A stretch of DNA of 32,651 nucleotides from Hepatocystis sp. ex Piliocolobus tephrosceles. Lineage: Eukaryota > Apicomplexa > Aconoidasida > Haemosporida > Plasmodiidae. The DNA lies in contig CABPSV020000081.1 of the NCBI GenBank assembly GCA_902459845.2, positions 1-32,651 of the forward strand, given 5' to 3'. Below are positions 10,340 through 22,100 of this stretch, one piece after another. Position 1 is the first letter of the stretch, and every line of letters begins with the position of its first letter. A program made the position numbers and the translations under genes. Below the pieces are notes generated by a model. That model was not told the origin of the DNA. It saw only the letters and a program-made list of their open reading frames with translations, and searched no databases.

Positions 10340-11140
10340 CTCTTCTTTTTTTATTATACCTTCAGTTTCCTTTAACTTTGCTTAAATGTTCTCAAAATCA
10401 GCCCGTTGTAAGTTACAAAAAGGATATTAATTAATCCTTTAAAATAAAAAAATATAATCCTTGAAAGATGATTCAAGCTCTATTGCTTCTTCTTCTTTTT
10501 TTTTTTTTTTTTGTTATTGATAAATTTTCTTTGTTGTAACATACATTAAGTGCTTGCTTGTATACACATATATAAACTTTTTTTTTTATTTTTTTTTTAT
10601 TTTTTTATTTTTTTTTTATTTTTTTTTATGACTTACTCAGATGGTTGAACTAAAAAATGGAGAAACATATAGTGGTTTTTTAATATTTTGTGATCGATTC
10701 ATGAATTTACATATGAAAAATATTATATGCACATCGAAGGATGGCGATAAGTTTTGGAAGATTACAGAATGCTATATTAGAGGAAATAGTGTAAAGTATA
10801 TTCGAGTGCAAGATCAAGCCATAGAACAGGCTATTGAGGAAACAAATGAACGTAAACTAATTAAAAAAAAATAAAACATAATAAAAAAAAAAAAAAAAAT
10901 TAAAAAAAGTGGACAAGTACAAATGTATATAGAATTTTATTTAACAAATTATAGTAAATAATGAATATTACATAACATGTATTTTTTTTATTATTTATTT
11001 ATTTTTTTTTGCTATTTATAGTTAAATCTCGAAGTATGGCAAGAGGTAGAGGTGGAAGAGGTAGAGGCGGACGAGGCGGTAGGGGAGGAAGAGGTCGTGG
11101 TGCAAATAGAGGAGCACATAGCAAGGGAAGAGGCTACTAA
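10074..11140 (+). CDS. LSM4: U6 snRNA-associated Sm-like protein LSm4
   Basis: Exons 10074-10079 (ATG GTG), 10366-10407, 10641-10851 and 11022-11140 give 125 residues. Introns are GT/AG with phases 0, 0 and 1. Residues 3-16 ([14 protein letters not shown]) match the LSm4 N-terminal helix LPLSLLKTAQNHP. Sm1 is [21 protein letters not shown] and Sm2 is [14 protein letters not shown]. Residues after about 90 form an Arg/Gly tail ([17 protein letters not shown]...) ending HSKGRGY. LSm4 is a subunit of the LSm2-8 ring, which binds the U6 snRNA 3' end in the nucleus, and of LSm1-7, which acts in 5'-3' mRNA decay in the cytoplasm; RGG tails promote P-body assembly in other organisms. A model that begins at 10641 would lose the first 16 residues, and one that stops at the TAA after 10871 would lose the RGG tail. 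Confidence 0.95.
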
Positions 11141-11248
11141 ATAACTTTTATATTTGTAGATACACACATAAGTACATATATATATTTGTGTATCGTGATT
11201 TTCATAACTGTTTTTTCTATTTTTAAAACGAACTATATTTTTATATAA

Positions 11249-11284
<36 letters not shown>

Positions 11285-12380
11285 AAAAATAAAAAAAAAG
11301 AAAAAAAAAAAAAAAAAAAATAAGAAATGATATTACATTATACTTATTAAAATATTTGAGTAATTATTTATTTTGTGTTTTATCCGATACATTTTTATTC
11401 TTATAAAAAAATTTTAACAAGATTACGTATATGTGCAAAATTCAATTTTAAAACAAACTGACAAAATTTTACTAAAAAAAGTGCAGTTTATTTTAAAAAC
11501 ACCTATTTGTCATAAAGCTTGTTAGATGCAAAAAGCAACGGCGAACTAACTTATATTTATTTTTAAATAATACAATTAATTTTATAAAAAAAAAAAAAAA
11601 AAAAATAATAATAATAATAATAATATTTAAATTATAGTAAACTTGTATATATTATCATATAATATTAATACTTGTAACAGAACAAAAGTATAGCAACGCG
11701 ACAAACAAAAAATAAAAAAAAAAAAATGTACAAATATATGTATGTTTATACATGTTCATTTTTTCAAATATGATAAACATATTAAGTAATTAGGTAGAAC
11801 TTGTTAAAAAAAAAAAAAAAAAAAAAACTTCTCTTATTTTTTATTTGTAGTATATATATATATATAGTTTCATCCAAAAACAATTACACCTTTTGACATA
11901 TTTTTAGATTTACTTTTTTCAAACAAAATTACGCTTAATAATAAAAATAAAATAGAAAATATTTTGTAATTTGTAAAAAAAATAATGTTTCTGATTGCAG
12001 TATATTAAATATTATAATTTTAAAAAAACTTAATTACCTATAATTATATTTGTATATTTGTAGAGAAAAAAAAAAAAAAGATTAAGAATGATAGAATTGT
12101 GCTAAATCGGAGAATGCAAAATGCATTTTACAACAAAAGTCTTGTTATATACGATAATGCATGCACATATATATATATATATATACGCATAAACATATTC
12201 CCCATATAAAATTAGATTTTTATTAATTTAAAAAAAATTGTCACTTGAAAACATAAAAATACGTTTACATATGTACAACTATGCATGCATCGATATAAAT
12301 ATATATATTTACATACACATTATTTTAAAGTTGTAAGTAGTTTTTTTTTTTTTTTTTTAACTTTTTGTTATTTTTCACAG

Positions 12381-12437
12381 GTTGTTGTAGATTTAGCTGA
12401 TCATGATACAAAAGCTCCAAAGAAGTTATACCCATGA
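12381..12437 (+). other. Orphan terminal-exon candidate
   Basis: A strong acceptor (T-run followed by TTTTTCACAG) directly precedes an open stretch reading VVVDLADHDTKAPKKLYP and then TGA. The residue mix (Asp, Ala, His, Pro, Tyr) is unlike translated local intergenic DNA. I could not find upstream exons with compatible donors. On the opposite strand the same DNA also reads open from an ATG (MGITSLELLYHDQLNLQQ), so strand is uncertain. It may be part of a small multi-exon gene, an alternative 3' exon, or chance. Confidence 0.3.
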
Positions 12438-12604
12438 TATATGTATGTTTGATGTTTCTTTTTATTTATAAACATTTTCAACAATTTTTATATAAAAATA
12501 AAAAACCAAAAAATATTAAATTTTTATTTTTTTAACTTTTTTTTTGTCATAATTTTTATTTCATTTATTGTGTATTATCACTGTTATGCGGTTTTTTATT
12601 ATCT

Positions 12605-12705
12605 CTAAGTTTATTACCTAACCTTATTGCTTAAGTTAATTGCTTAAGTTTATTACCTAACCTGATTGCCTAACTTTATTGCCTAACTTTATTGCTTTAA
12701 AGCGT
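12605..12705. repeat. Degenerate TTATTGCCTAACTT-type repeat
   Basis: Seven or so imperfect 12-14-base units (TTTATTACCTAACC, TTATTGCTTAAG, TTTATTGCCTAAC) lie in tandem. Non-coding. Each unit contains TTA and TAA, so it cannot be read through in most frames. Confidence 0.75.
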
Positions 12706-13296
12706 TACATTATACCTACATATTATAAATCATTTTGTCGCGCTAGTTATATGTATGTGGCATATTGGAGATATGCATGAACATAAATATGTATTTATAT
12801 ATATTTATGCGCATACATTATTTTTGTTTATAGTTACATATTATATATACAATTGTGAATATATATATATATATTTTTAATTTAATCCATTATTAAACAT
12901 TTTCTTATTAAACGTTTTCTTATTGCGTTTTTCTTTTTTTTTAACAACAAAGTGTTATGTTAACACGAATTTATTTTTTATGTTGTAGTTAATGTTTTAC
13001 TTATTTATTTTACTTTTTTAAATATGTGCCTAAATAAATTGTGAACGAAGTTAATAAAAAAAAAATCATAATATATTATAAACCTAATTTTAAACATACA
13101 ATAATAAAAGTTAAATTTATTCTTTAAAAATGCATCATTATTAATATTTTTTTATTTTATTTTATTTTTTTTTTGTATAATATATTTGTTCTTTATCTTA
13201 GCATAACATGGTTTTATTAATTAGTGATGGAAATGTTTTAAGCATTTAGCGCATTATGTGAAATAGTCCACACTCTCAGTATAAAAAAAAAAAGCA

Positions 13297-13333
<37 letters not shown>

Positions 13334-13854
13334 AGCAAAGAGAAACCAAACAATAAAAAAGCAAAACAAAAGAACTGATTTATTTACGTTGATGTAATAT
13401 ATACGCGATTTACTCTATTTGATTTTATTTTTTTTCATGAAAAAATAAGTTTTGAATTTATGAGAGAAAAAAATAAAATATTGTAAAAATAAATAATAAT
13501 AGTAATTAATTACACATAAAATAACAGTGAAAATAATAATATTAAAAAAAAAAAAAATGCAAAATGCAAAAGAAAAAGAAAAAGAAACAAAGTAAAATAC
13601 AATACACACCATAAAGAAAAACACAAAAATAAAACATTTCGGGAAGCAACATAATTAAAATGAACTAGAAAAAAAAAACAAAATAAAAATTATTTATCGA
13701 AATTATAGACTGGATATAAAAAATCAAATAAATATAAGTATTGTAACTATATATAATAGTTACAATAAATATACCAACTGAAATAGTAATGTACTTCTAA
13801 ATATAACTTCTTTTTTTTTTTTTTTTTTTTTTTTATATACAATTTTTTAAAAAT

Positions 13855-15385
13855 ATGAAAAATACAAAAATAGATGCATTTTTCATTTATGATGAAGATA
13901 TTAAAAAGACTGATAAATCTATGAGTGATGAAGAATTACAGGTGCGCAAATATACACATATACACATATATATATAAACATGTTTTTAAACAAATTGTTA
14001 CATTATGGTCCATGATGTGTATATATATATATATATGTAGGTGATGATATAATTTTTTATACTATTTCGTTCCGTAATATTACTCTACATAACAACTAAA
14101 TAATAACTGCACAATATATATACATATGTATTACCCACAAACTAAAAGGAAGAAAAACTAATATACTACTACCCCGATGAAACTGACAATAACATAAAAG
14201 TGTCCCATACAAGTATGATGGAAGGTGTGTCTGTTTTCATTAATCAATTCAATAAGTCCCATACTGATCATATAATAACAAATGATTTTCTAATAGTTAT
14301 AAACCGATGGTATAAGCGTATATTTGTTACTATTGTTGTAAATAACATTTATAAAAATACCAATATGGAACTATTGATGTGTAAATTTTTACATTCGGTT
14401 TTATGTAACTTTACTTCTATATTTACGTTACTACATGGTAACATTCGTAATTTTATAAGATATAAAAAGTATAATACTCCAGGTAGTTACTAACAAATTA
14501 AAAACAAATCAGCTCCACCGGGCAGGTGTATGTATACACATATGTTCTATATATACATACACATATGTTCTATATATACATAGACATATGTTCTATATAT
14601 ATATGTGTACCATTTGATTAGTTACACACGCATCCATTTACCTACTTTTATTTATTAATTATCTTTGCAGAAAATATAAATAAAAAAAAAACGCTACAAA
14701 GTATTTTAAGTGATTATGTTTTTACATATATAAACACAATTAATAATGAAAATATAAGCATTCACCATGGTAAAAAAAAAAAAAAAAATATATATTCTTA
14801 TAATATAACACTGTACAATACATTTGTGCATGTACATAACATACTTTTTATGTCAATTTTTTTTATATAATAAAAATATATGTTTTTTTAATATTTGATT
14901 GTAGAGTTGCAATCCTTTTATTTCTTTCCAGTTGAACGGCATACGTATATAACAGTGCAGGTAAAACAATATTACCAAAAATATTAACTTTTATATGTAT
15001 ATTTATGCACACGTATGTATACATTAGTTTTTCATGTAATGCTGTATTTATTCGGAGTACTCATTTACTCATTTACTCATTTTATTAAATGTATTTATTT
15101 ATTTACTTATTTCTTTTTTCTATTTTTTTTTTAAAAAAAAAGACACTTATTTCTTCGCTGATACTTGACAACAAGCAAATTAAACACGGAGCTTTTTTTT
15201 ATGAAGGACATATGGTTTATTCGAGTTTACCTATGAATGATATGAAAATAATTTACAATTATTTAGTTTCTTATAGCGGAACAGTTAGTTTATACATAAA
15301 ATTATTTATACCGTTACAAACAAATATAAATATACAATTAACTGTTTTACACTACCTTGTACGTACAAGTTTTTTTTATTATACC

Positions 15386-15416
<31 letters not shown>

Positions 15417-17004
15417 TTATTTTTTTTATTTGTTTTCTTATATGATATTAATTAAGGTAAACAATTTAAAGTTGAGCGAGTTTCCTTTTAAAAAAATTGC
15501 CTCATCTGCGGCCTTAAACGTAAGTGATATTTGTGACATTTTTTTTAAATATTCTACTACTACTATTACTACTACTATTACTATTACTATTACTACTACT
15601 ACTATTACTATTACTACTACTATTACTACTACTATTACTTCTTTTGTTTTTTAGACAAATGGTGGATTATCTAGCTTCGCAAGGTCCAATTCTATCGAAG
15701 ATAAACATGGTTTTCTCATGGGAATAAAAAAGTAAAAAAAAAAAATAAATACATACATACATACATATATGTATGGTATGTATGTATATATGTATATATG
15801 TAATTTGTATTGTTATCGCAATACTATTTTTCAGTTCGCTACATTTTAAACTACATGTACATATATACATATATATATGTGTGTACTTACAAACCAAAAC
15901 AGGTCGTTTATGTTTATGCCCGTAATAACATTAAGCACAAATAAGAAATACAAACTAGTAGTTTTTATTTTTAAAGGAATTCTAATTATGCTATTAATTA
16001 AAGGTAGTATTGTTAAAGATGAAGATTTTGACACATTACTTGATATACAAAATAAATGTACAAATGAAAATTCCAATAATATTTATAAACTAACAAATTT
16101 AAATGATATACTTAAATTACAATATAAAAAATATATTAGTAATGATGATTATGTCAAATACTTTTATCATAACAAAATTAACAATTCAGTTAAATATTCT
16201 ATTAATAATAAAAAAATAAATAATGAGGAAATGTTTTTAGTAGCACGTTTTCATTTTTTACTCAATGAATCACAAATAAAATATAAAAAAAATAAAAACA
16301 AAAAAAAAAAACTAAAAGATAATCAAGTAGGTTTGTCGCATTATGAATCCCATACAAATACTCGTATCAGTACAAATATTAATAAAAACGAAAATTTTAT
16401 AAAAACTGATTTATCAAATTTTGAACAAAATTTTAAAAATACTAAACCCACAGAAAATAAGGAAAAACAACAACCTACACATGATAATAAAAATATACAA
16501 ACAAAAAAAAATAATGAATTCGATAAGTTTAATGACAAAAAAAACAATAATAAAAATGACAAAATAGAAGAAAGTAAGGTAAATTATACGAGTCATTTAC
16601 ACGATAAGGAACAGACAAAGGGTAAAATTAATGTAGATACAAAAGAAAATAATACATCATCAAATACACATTTAGACGCACAAAAAAATTTACATCCGGA
16701 TGTACAAAAAAAACAAACACAAAAAACCAATCTTAATATTATTAACACATCAGACAAAAATAACAAGAAATTAAAACTAATTATCAATGAAGAATTAAAG
16801 AAAAAAATATTTGATTATACATGTGAAGATATAGAAATAGAAAAAATATTTTTTAAAGAAGCTAGCTGTCCTTGGATATTTTCTACAAAAAATTTACAGA
16901 GAGAGCTTTTTATTTTACCTGACGATTTAAAGATGTCATTAACAAAAGCACAAAACGAAATAGACAAAATAATGGATATGAATTTTTCAAAAATTTATAT
17001 TTGA
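13855..17004 (+). CDS. CCZ1: CCZ1 homologue (Mon1-Ccz1 Rab7 exchange factor subunit)
   Basis: Eight exons (13855-13941, 14149-14482, 14671-14769, 14905-14960, 15143-15358, 15457-15519, 15655-15731, 15903-17004) join in consistent phase to 677 residues. Matches to the metazoan CCZ1 pattern: EEKLIYYYPDETDNNIKV (CCZ1 EEKKILFYHPNE), then MMEGVSVFINQF; LQSFYFFPVERHTYITVQTLI (SFFPLDKMTYLKIQSFI); AFFYEGHMVYSSLPMNDMK (AFLYNDQLIWSGLEQDDMR) near residues 206-225; and a C-terminal longin-like end with Trp and RELFIL (W-x-x-x-RELYVIL). Three longin-like segments are therefore present in order; an Asn/Lys-rich insertion (about residues 433-607) separates the second and third. CCZ1 with MON1 activates Rab7 on late endosomes; here a role in endolysosomal or food-vacuole traffic is inferred. 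The start ATG follows a T-run. The family call rests on remembered sequence, not a search. Confidence 0.82.
15556..15640. repeat. ACT/ATT trinucleotide repeat in CCZ1 intron 6
   Basis: About 28 ACT or ATT triplets lie just before the exon 7 acceptor (CTTTTGTTTTTTAG). They also read as poly-Thr or poly-Leu in open frames, which is an artefact. The array is likely length-polymorphic. Confidence 0.9.
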
Positions 17005-18074
17005 AGAGAAGAATGTATACCTGCCTAGTTTGTTAAATAAATAGACTGACCGTTTCTTTGGTATCCATTGTATAAATACTGTGTACTACTAAGTCTCAAA
17101 CAACAACCTTGGCAGAATATACTACTTTCTTATTAAGCTCAGACCAAAGCAAAATAATTCCAATTTATCTTACATACTTACAATATAAAAACCATTTTTA
17201 ATAACAGTTCTTAATTTGTTCCATGTTAAAGAAATATATACTATATATATATATATATACAAATGTATGTATGTACTACGACTTACGTATGTATGTGCGC
17301 ACATTCTATACTTTATATTTTTTATACTTACAAAATTGAAGAAATGACGTAGTATACAAACTACACTATTTTGGAATTTTCTTGATAGGAAAAAAAAGCA
17401 TATACATTATATACATACACATTTTTTGTTTACTTTTCACTAAATATCTATCAATAATTATATATCTACATATCTACACAATAAATGCACGTGCGCACAT
17501 GCAAATTGTTTAAAAACTTAACTTACAAAAAAAAAAAAATAATAAAAATAAAAAATAAAAAATAAAAAATAAAAAATAAAAAATAAATAAAAGATAAAAA
17601 TAAATAAAATATAAAAAAGCACGAACGTACGCACCCATTTGCCTGTGCACACACCCATATATACCTGGTACGCGTGTAATTTCTTACCGTTCGTTAAACT
17701 TTTAATCGAATTTTTATTTTTTTTTTTTAATTTGTGTTTTTATTTATATATTTTCGCGAATGTTGCGTTATGTTAATTAATGTAAGGTAAAAAAATAAAA
17801 AAGTAAAAAAAGGAAAAAGTAAAAAAAGCAAAAAAGTAAAAAATAAAAATGTAAAAAAATAAAAAAGTAAAAAAAGGAAAAAGTAAAAAAAGGAAAAAGT
17901 AAAAAATAAAAATGTAAAAAAAGGTAAGTAAAAAATAATAGTAAAAAATAGAAAGTAAAAAAAAGAAGGTAAAAAATAGAAAGTAAAAAAAAGAAGGTAA
18001 AAAATGTAAAAGTAAAAAATATAAAAGTAAAAAATAAACAATGCAACTACGTATATATAGCATAAAATAATATT
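17005..18074. other. Convergent intergenic region (3' ends of CCZ1 and the MIF4G gene)
   Basis: This stretch lies between two genes that face each other, so it holds both 3' UTRs. The first ~170 bases are less AT-rich than typical spacer and contain short complementary segments. (TA)n lies near 17238-17258, AAAAAT repeats near 17535-17590, and a long purine-rich repeat at 17785-18045. No tRNA-like or coding structure was recognised. Confidence 0.65.
17785..18045. repeat. GTAAAAAA-based purine-rich repeat array
   Basis: Repeated GTAAAAAATAAAAA, GTAAAAAAAGGAAAAA and GTAAAAAATAGAAA units run for about 260 bases with almost no C on the plus strand. It begins about 30 bases beyond the stop codon of the minus-strand MIF4G gene, so it would be transcribed as a U/C-rich 3' UTR. 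Phe/Leu-rich open frames on the minus strand here are artefacts. Confidence 0.85.
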
Positions 18075-19077
18075 TTATATTACACTCTTCATCTGACTTA
18101 TTGTACTGGCATCATACAACATGTGATTCGTGTCAAAGAGCTCAATTGCTTTGATAAAATTTTGAGCCAAAGTAGGTAACAAAGGATAATCTTCTTTTGC
18201 ATATTCATAACAATTTTCATCTTTTTCTAAAATAAATGATTTCCAACACATTTTAAAAGATTCTTTATCTATTTTATTTGATAAAACTATAGAAACTAAC
18301 CAATTAAAATACATTTCACTTTTTTCTACATTTTTATTACATGCATATTCTTTTAATGTTAAAGTTAAAATATTGTTTTGTAAAATTTCATAATATTCTG
18401 ATGGAATATTCAATTTTTCAATTTTCGAAGTTAATTCTTCTAGATTACTTGTGCTTGTTGATAAATTAAAAATATATTTAATTTGAGGTAAATATTCCGA
18501 AATAAATATTTCACGTTGTTCGCCACTAATATCGGCTTTGTTATTATTAGACGTCTGACCAATACTGTTAGCCTTACCACTACCACTAATATTACCACTA
18601 CCAATAACATTACCACTACTACCAATAACATTACCACTACTACCAATAACATTACCACTACTACCACTAATATTACCACTACTACCACTAATATTACCAC
18701 TACTACCACTAACATTACCACTACCAATAACATTACCAGTACTAACGCTATTATTATTAATAGAACGAATAGTACCGCCAATATTACAGGTTTTGCTTAT
18801 GTTTCTACTACTTTTTACATCCAATCCAACACCTTTACTTATGCTTCCTTCTTCAGACTGCTTCTTTTGTTGTACATCATCTCTTTTTTTATTTTTGTCT
18901 AGATTATTCATCATACTATTATTATGTGAAGATATAGGGACAGTAGTACTACTTAGATGATCTCTATTTGTATTCATAAATCCTCTAGCGAAAGATAAAT
19001 TTCTTTCATTATTTCCTAAAGATCTCTTCATCTCATCAGTATGTAATCCCTTCATATTATTGTTGTCATTACCTTCA

Positions 19078-19121
<44 letters not shown>

Positions 19122-22100
19122 GTTATTATTATTATTATTATTATTATTTCTATTTTTTATTATGTTTGCGGAGGATCTTCTCGTAGATTGTAAACCACCC
19201 ATATTATTGTTGTTATTACAACCTAATCGATTATTAATCCCACTATTCATAAGATTATTGTTATTGTTATTGTTATTGTTGTTGTTGTTGTTGTTGTTGT
19301 TATTAAAATTCGAATGACGCATCAAATTATTTTGCATACAATTTAAACTATTACTCATTTTATTATCATAATAATGGTTCATATAATTATTATTATTGTT
19401 GCTCATATTTCTATTACTCATTTCACTACTTTCTTTTAAAATTTTATCATGTAATACACTCAACTTAGCTGGACCTTCCAATTTATGTGCAAATTTTTTC
19501 TTCCAACATTCTTTTCGATTATCTATTACATCTTTAATTAAACACCTAACACGAAATATTATTTTATCATCTTCAATAAAAGCATTTAATGTTGAAAATA
19601 TTTTTTCTACTTTTTTCATTTTTTCAAATTCATCAGTTACAGTACCCTTATTACTACCAGTAGTAACATTTGTTGTATCTTTGTTAGATGATGTATTACC
19701 ACCACCTATCACACCTTGACGTGTATCCTTTACAATGCTCTGTTTTGCATACGCATCTAATAATGCACCTATCGTATTTAACAACATACACAATGCTTCT
19801 ATAAAAATGTTACCGGCAGATACGTCATTCTTTTCTTTAATATATTTATCACGATTGTTCAATAATTGATCAATACAAACAAAAATAGCACGCATAGGAA
19901 TAATACGCGACTTTAATAATTCACCAACAAAAATCATATTACCACCAACCTGTTCCTTATTTTTTTGTTGGAACTCAAATCCTTCAGCTTCATTCAATTC
20001 ACTTGGTATTTCAATCGGTTTTAAATTATTCTCAAAACGATCCTGACATTCATTAATTAAAAGATTTTTAAAATTTATATCTGTGTTATCATCAGTCTTA
20101 TAATTTTTAAAATGATTACTCAAATTCTTACATAATTTAACATACATCTCTATAAAATGGTGTTGTGTTACTGCTTTTTCAAAAATTAATTTAATCAAAC
20201 CTTGTATCTCCTCAGATTTGGTTATTTTCACTTTTATTAACTCTTCATACAAAATATCAAATCTTTCATATGTTAATTTATTTAATATGCCTCTGAATCT
20301 ACGCATTAACAATGTATAAGAATCTGTATTCTTTTTTTTTTGTTTTGCTATCCAACTACTTTCAGATGTATTAGTGGTATTATCTTTGTTAGAACCATCT
20401 GCACCAGCACCACCACCACCAGCACCACCACCACCAGCACCACCACCACCACTACCACTACCACCACTTGTATTATTGTTCTTATTATTTCTCCATTTTT
20501 CTGAAAAATCAAATGTTCTTGTTGTATCAAAAAATCCTTGTAAATTATTCGAATGTTCTTGTTTTTTCCATCCAAATGGACTTCCTCCTACTGCATTATT
20601 TTTATTATTTACATTCATATTATGATCATGTACTTGACCAGAATTATTATTATTGTTGTTAACGTGATATGGACCATTATTAATTCCGTTCATACCACCA
20701 CCACTACCATTATTACCCATCATCATCATCATCATCATCATATTATTATTATTATTATTATTACCGTAATTATTTAAATTATTTTTTGAATAATTACCTG
20801 AACCCATACTTGTCCATTGTTCATCCATATTTTTGTTAAAATTATTTTTATTACTACCACTACTACCACCAATATTACCACTATTACTACCAACATTACC
20901 ACTACTACTACTACTACTACCACCAACATTACCACTACTACCACCAATATTACCACTACTACCACCAACATTACCACCTTGTTTATAATTCATACCACTG
21001 TTATTATTAGTGTTATAATAACCACTAGCACTACTTACAGAATGGTTATAACGTCTATTATAACCAAGTGAATTCTTCATATCATTAGAATTGTTTCCAC
21101 CTGAACCAATACCTGTATTGTTTCCATTATTATATACATTATTATTCTGATTATTACTAATACTATATGTATTATTTTTATTTATATTATTATTATTATT
21201 ATTATTACTACTTCCAGAATAGTTATTCATATTATTATTCATTCCTGACATCTGTCCACTCATATTGTTATTCATACCCATACCAGCCATATTATCACTC
21301 ATCATACTACTAAAACGATTTCTACTATTATTATTTTTGTTCATATTGCTCATACCACTACTCATACTACTCATACTACTCATATTATTGTTACTATTCG
21401 AATCTAAACCAAATCCAAGTTTATTATAATTACGGTTCCAACCATTACCCAAATAGATTTCTAACAATTCATGTATAGTAAACCTTTTTTTCTTATACAA
21501 CATTTTTGCTTTCTCATCTAGTACAACTTCTACTACCTGATCCTTCACTTTTATATCCTTCTTTTCATTTTCAACAAATTCTAATAAATCAGTATCTATC
21601 TCTAGGGCACTATTACTAATACTTTTCTCTTTGGTTATATTACCATCAGTATGAACAGTTTCTTCACTACCATCTTTCACTTTATTAGTCACATTAGTAT
21701 CATTTATACTCTTTTTTTGTTTAACTTCACCTAATAATTTATCTTTTCTATCCTCCTCTATTATTACCTTCTTTTCTATTACTTTATTACTACTACTACT
21801 ACTACTGTCCACTTTTCCAACTTTACTGACAACAACAGCTTCATTATCTTTCTCTTTTTTATTCAACTCGATTTTAACATTTTGTTCTTTCTTTGATTCT
21901 GGCACTTCTTTTGGTTGTGATACTTCTTCTTTTTCTTCTTCTTTTTCTTTCTCTTTTTCTTTTTCCTTTTCTTTTTCTTTCTCCTTTTCTTTTTCTTTCT
22001 CCTTTTCTTTTTCTTTCTCCTTTTCTTTTTCTTTCTCCTTTTCTTTTTCTTTCTCCTTTTCTTTTTCTTTTTTCTTTTCTTTTTCTTTTTTCTTCTCCTT

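Larger units (their letters stand above)
11141..13854. other. Intergenic region between LSM4 and CCZ1 genes
   Basis: About 2.7 kb, with A-runs near 11253-11320, 11586 and 11805, (TA)n near 12170, and a long A-run near 13300. A candidate exon lies at 12381-12437. A less AT-rich stretch at 12080-12150 is open in both directions but has no convincing splice frame. A degenerate repeat lies at 12605-12705. The last ~550 bases should hold the promoter of the 13855 gene. No complete gene can be built from what I see. Confidence 0.6.

Noticed and set aside
11420..11540. Open stretch reading QDYVYVQNSILKQTDKILL ending in HKAC-stop
   Set aside because: About 35 codons, no start or convincing acceptor (only a weak TTTTAACAAG context); expected by chance in this composition.
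13201..13290. GTGATGG...CTCAG spacing suggestive of a C/D-box snoRNA
   Set aside because: Box D would be CTCA rather than CUGA and no terminal stem is visible.
17727..18063. Three Phe/Leu-rich minus-strand frames of about 90-104 codons
   Set aside because: Produced by the A-rich repeat in the 3' UTR; stop-poor only because the repeat is TTTTTTAC-like on that strand.
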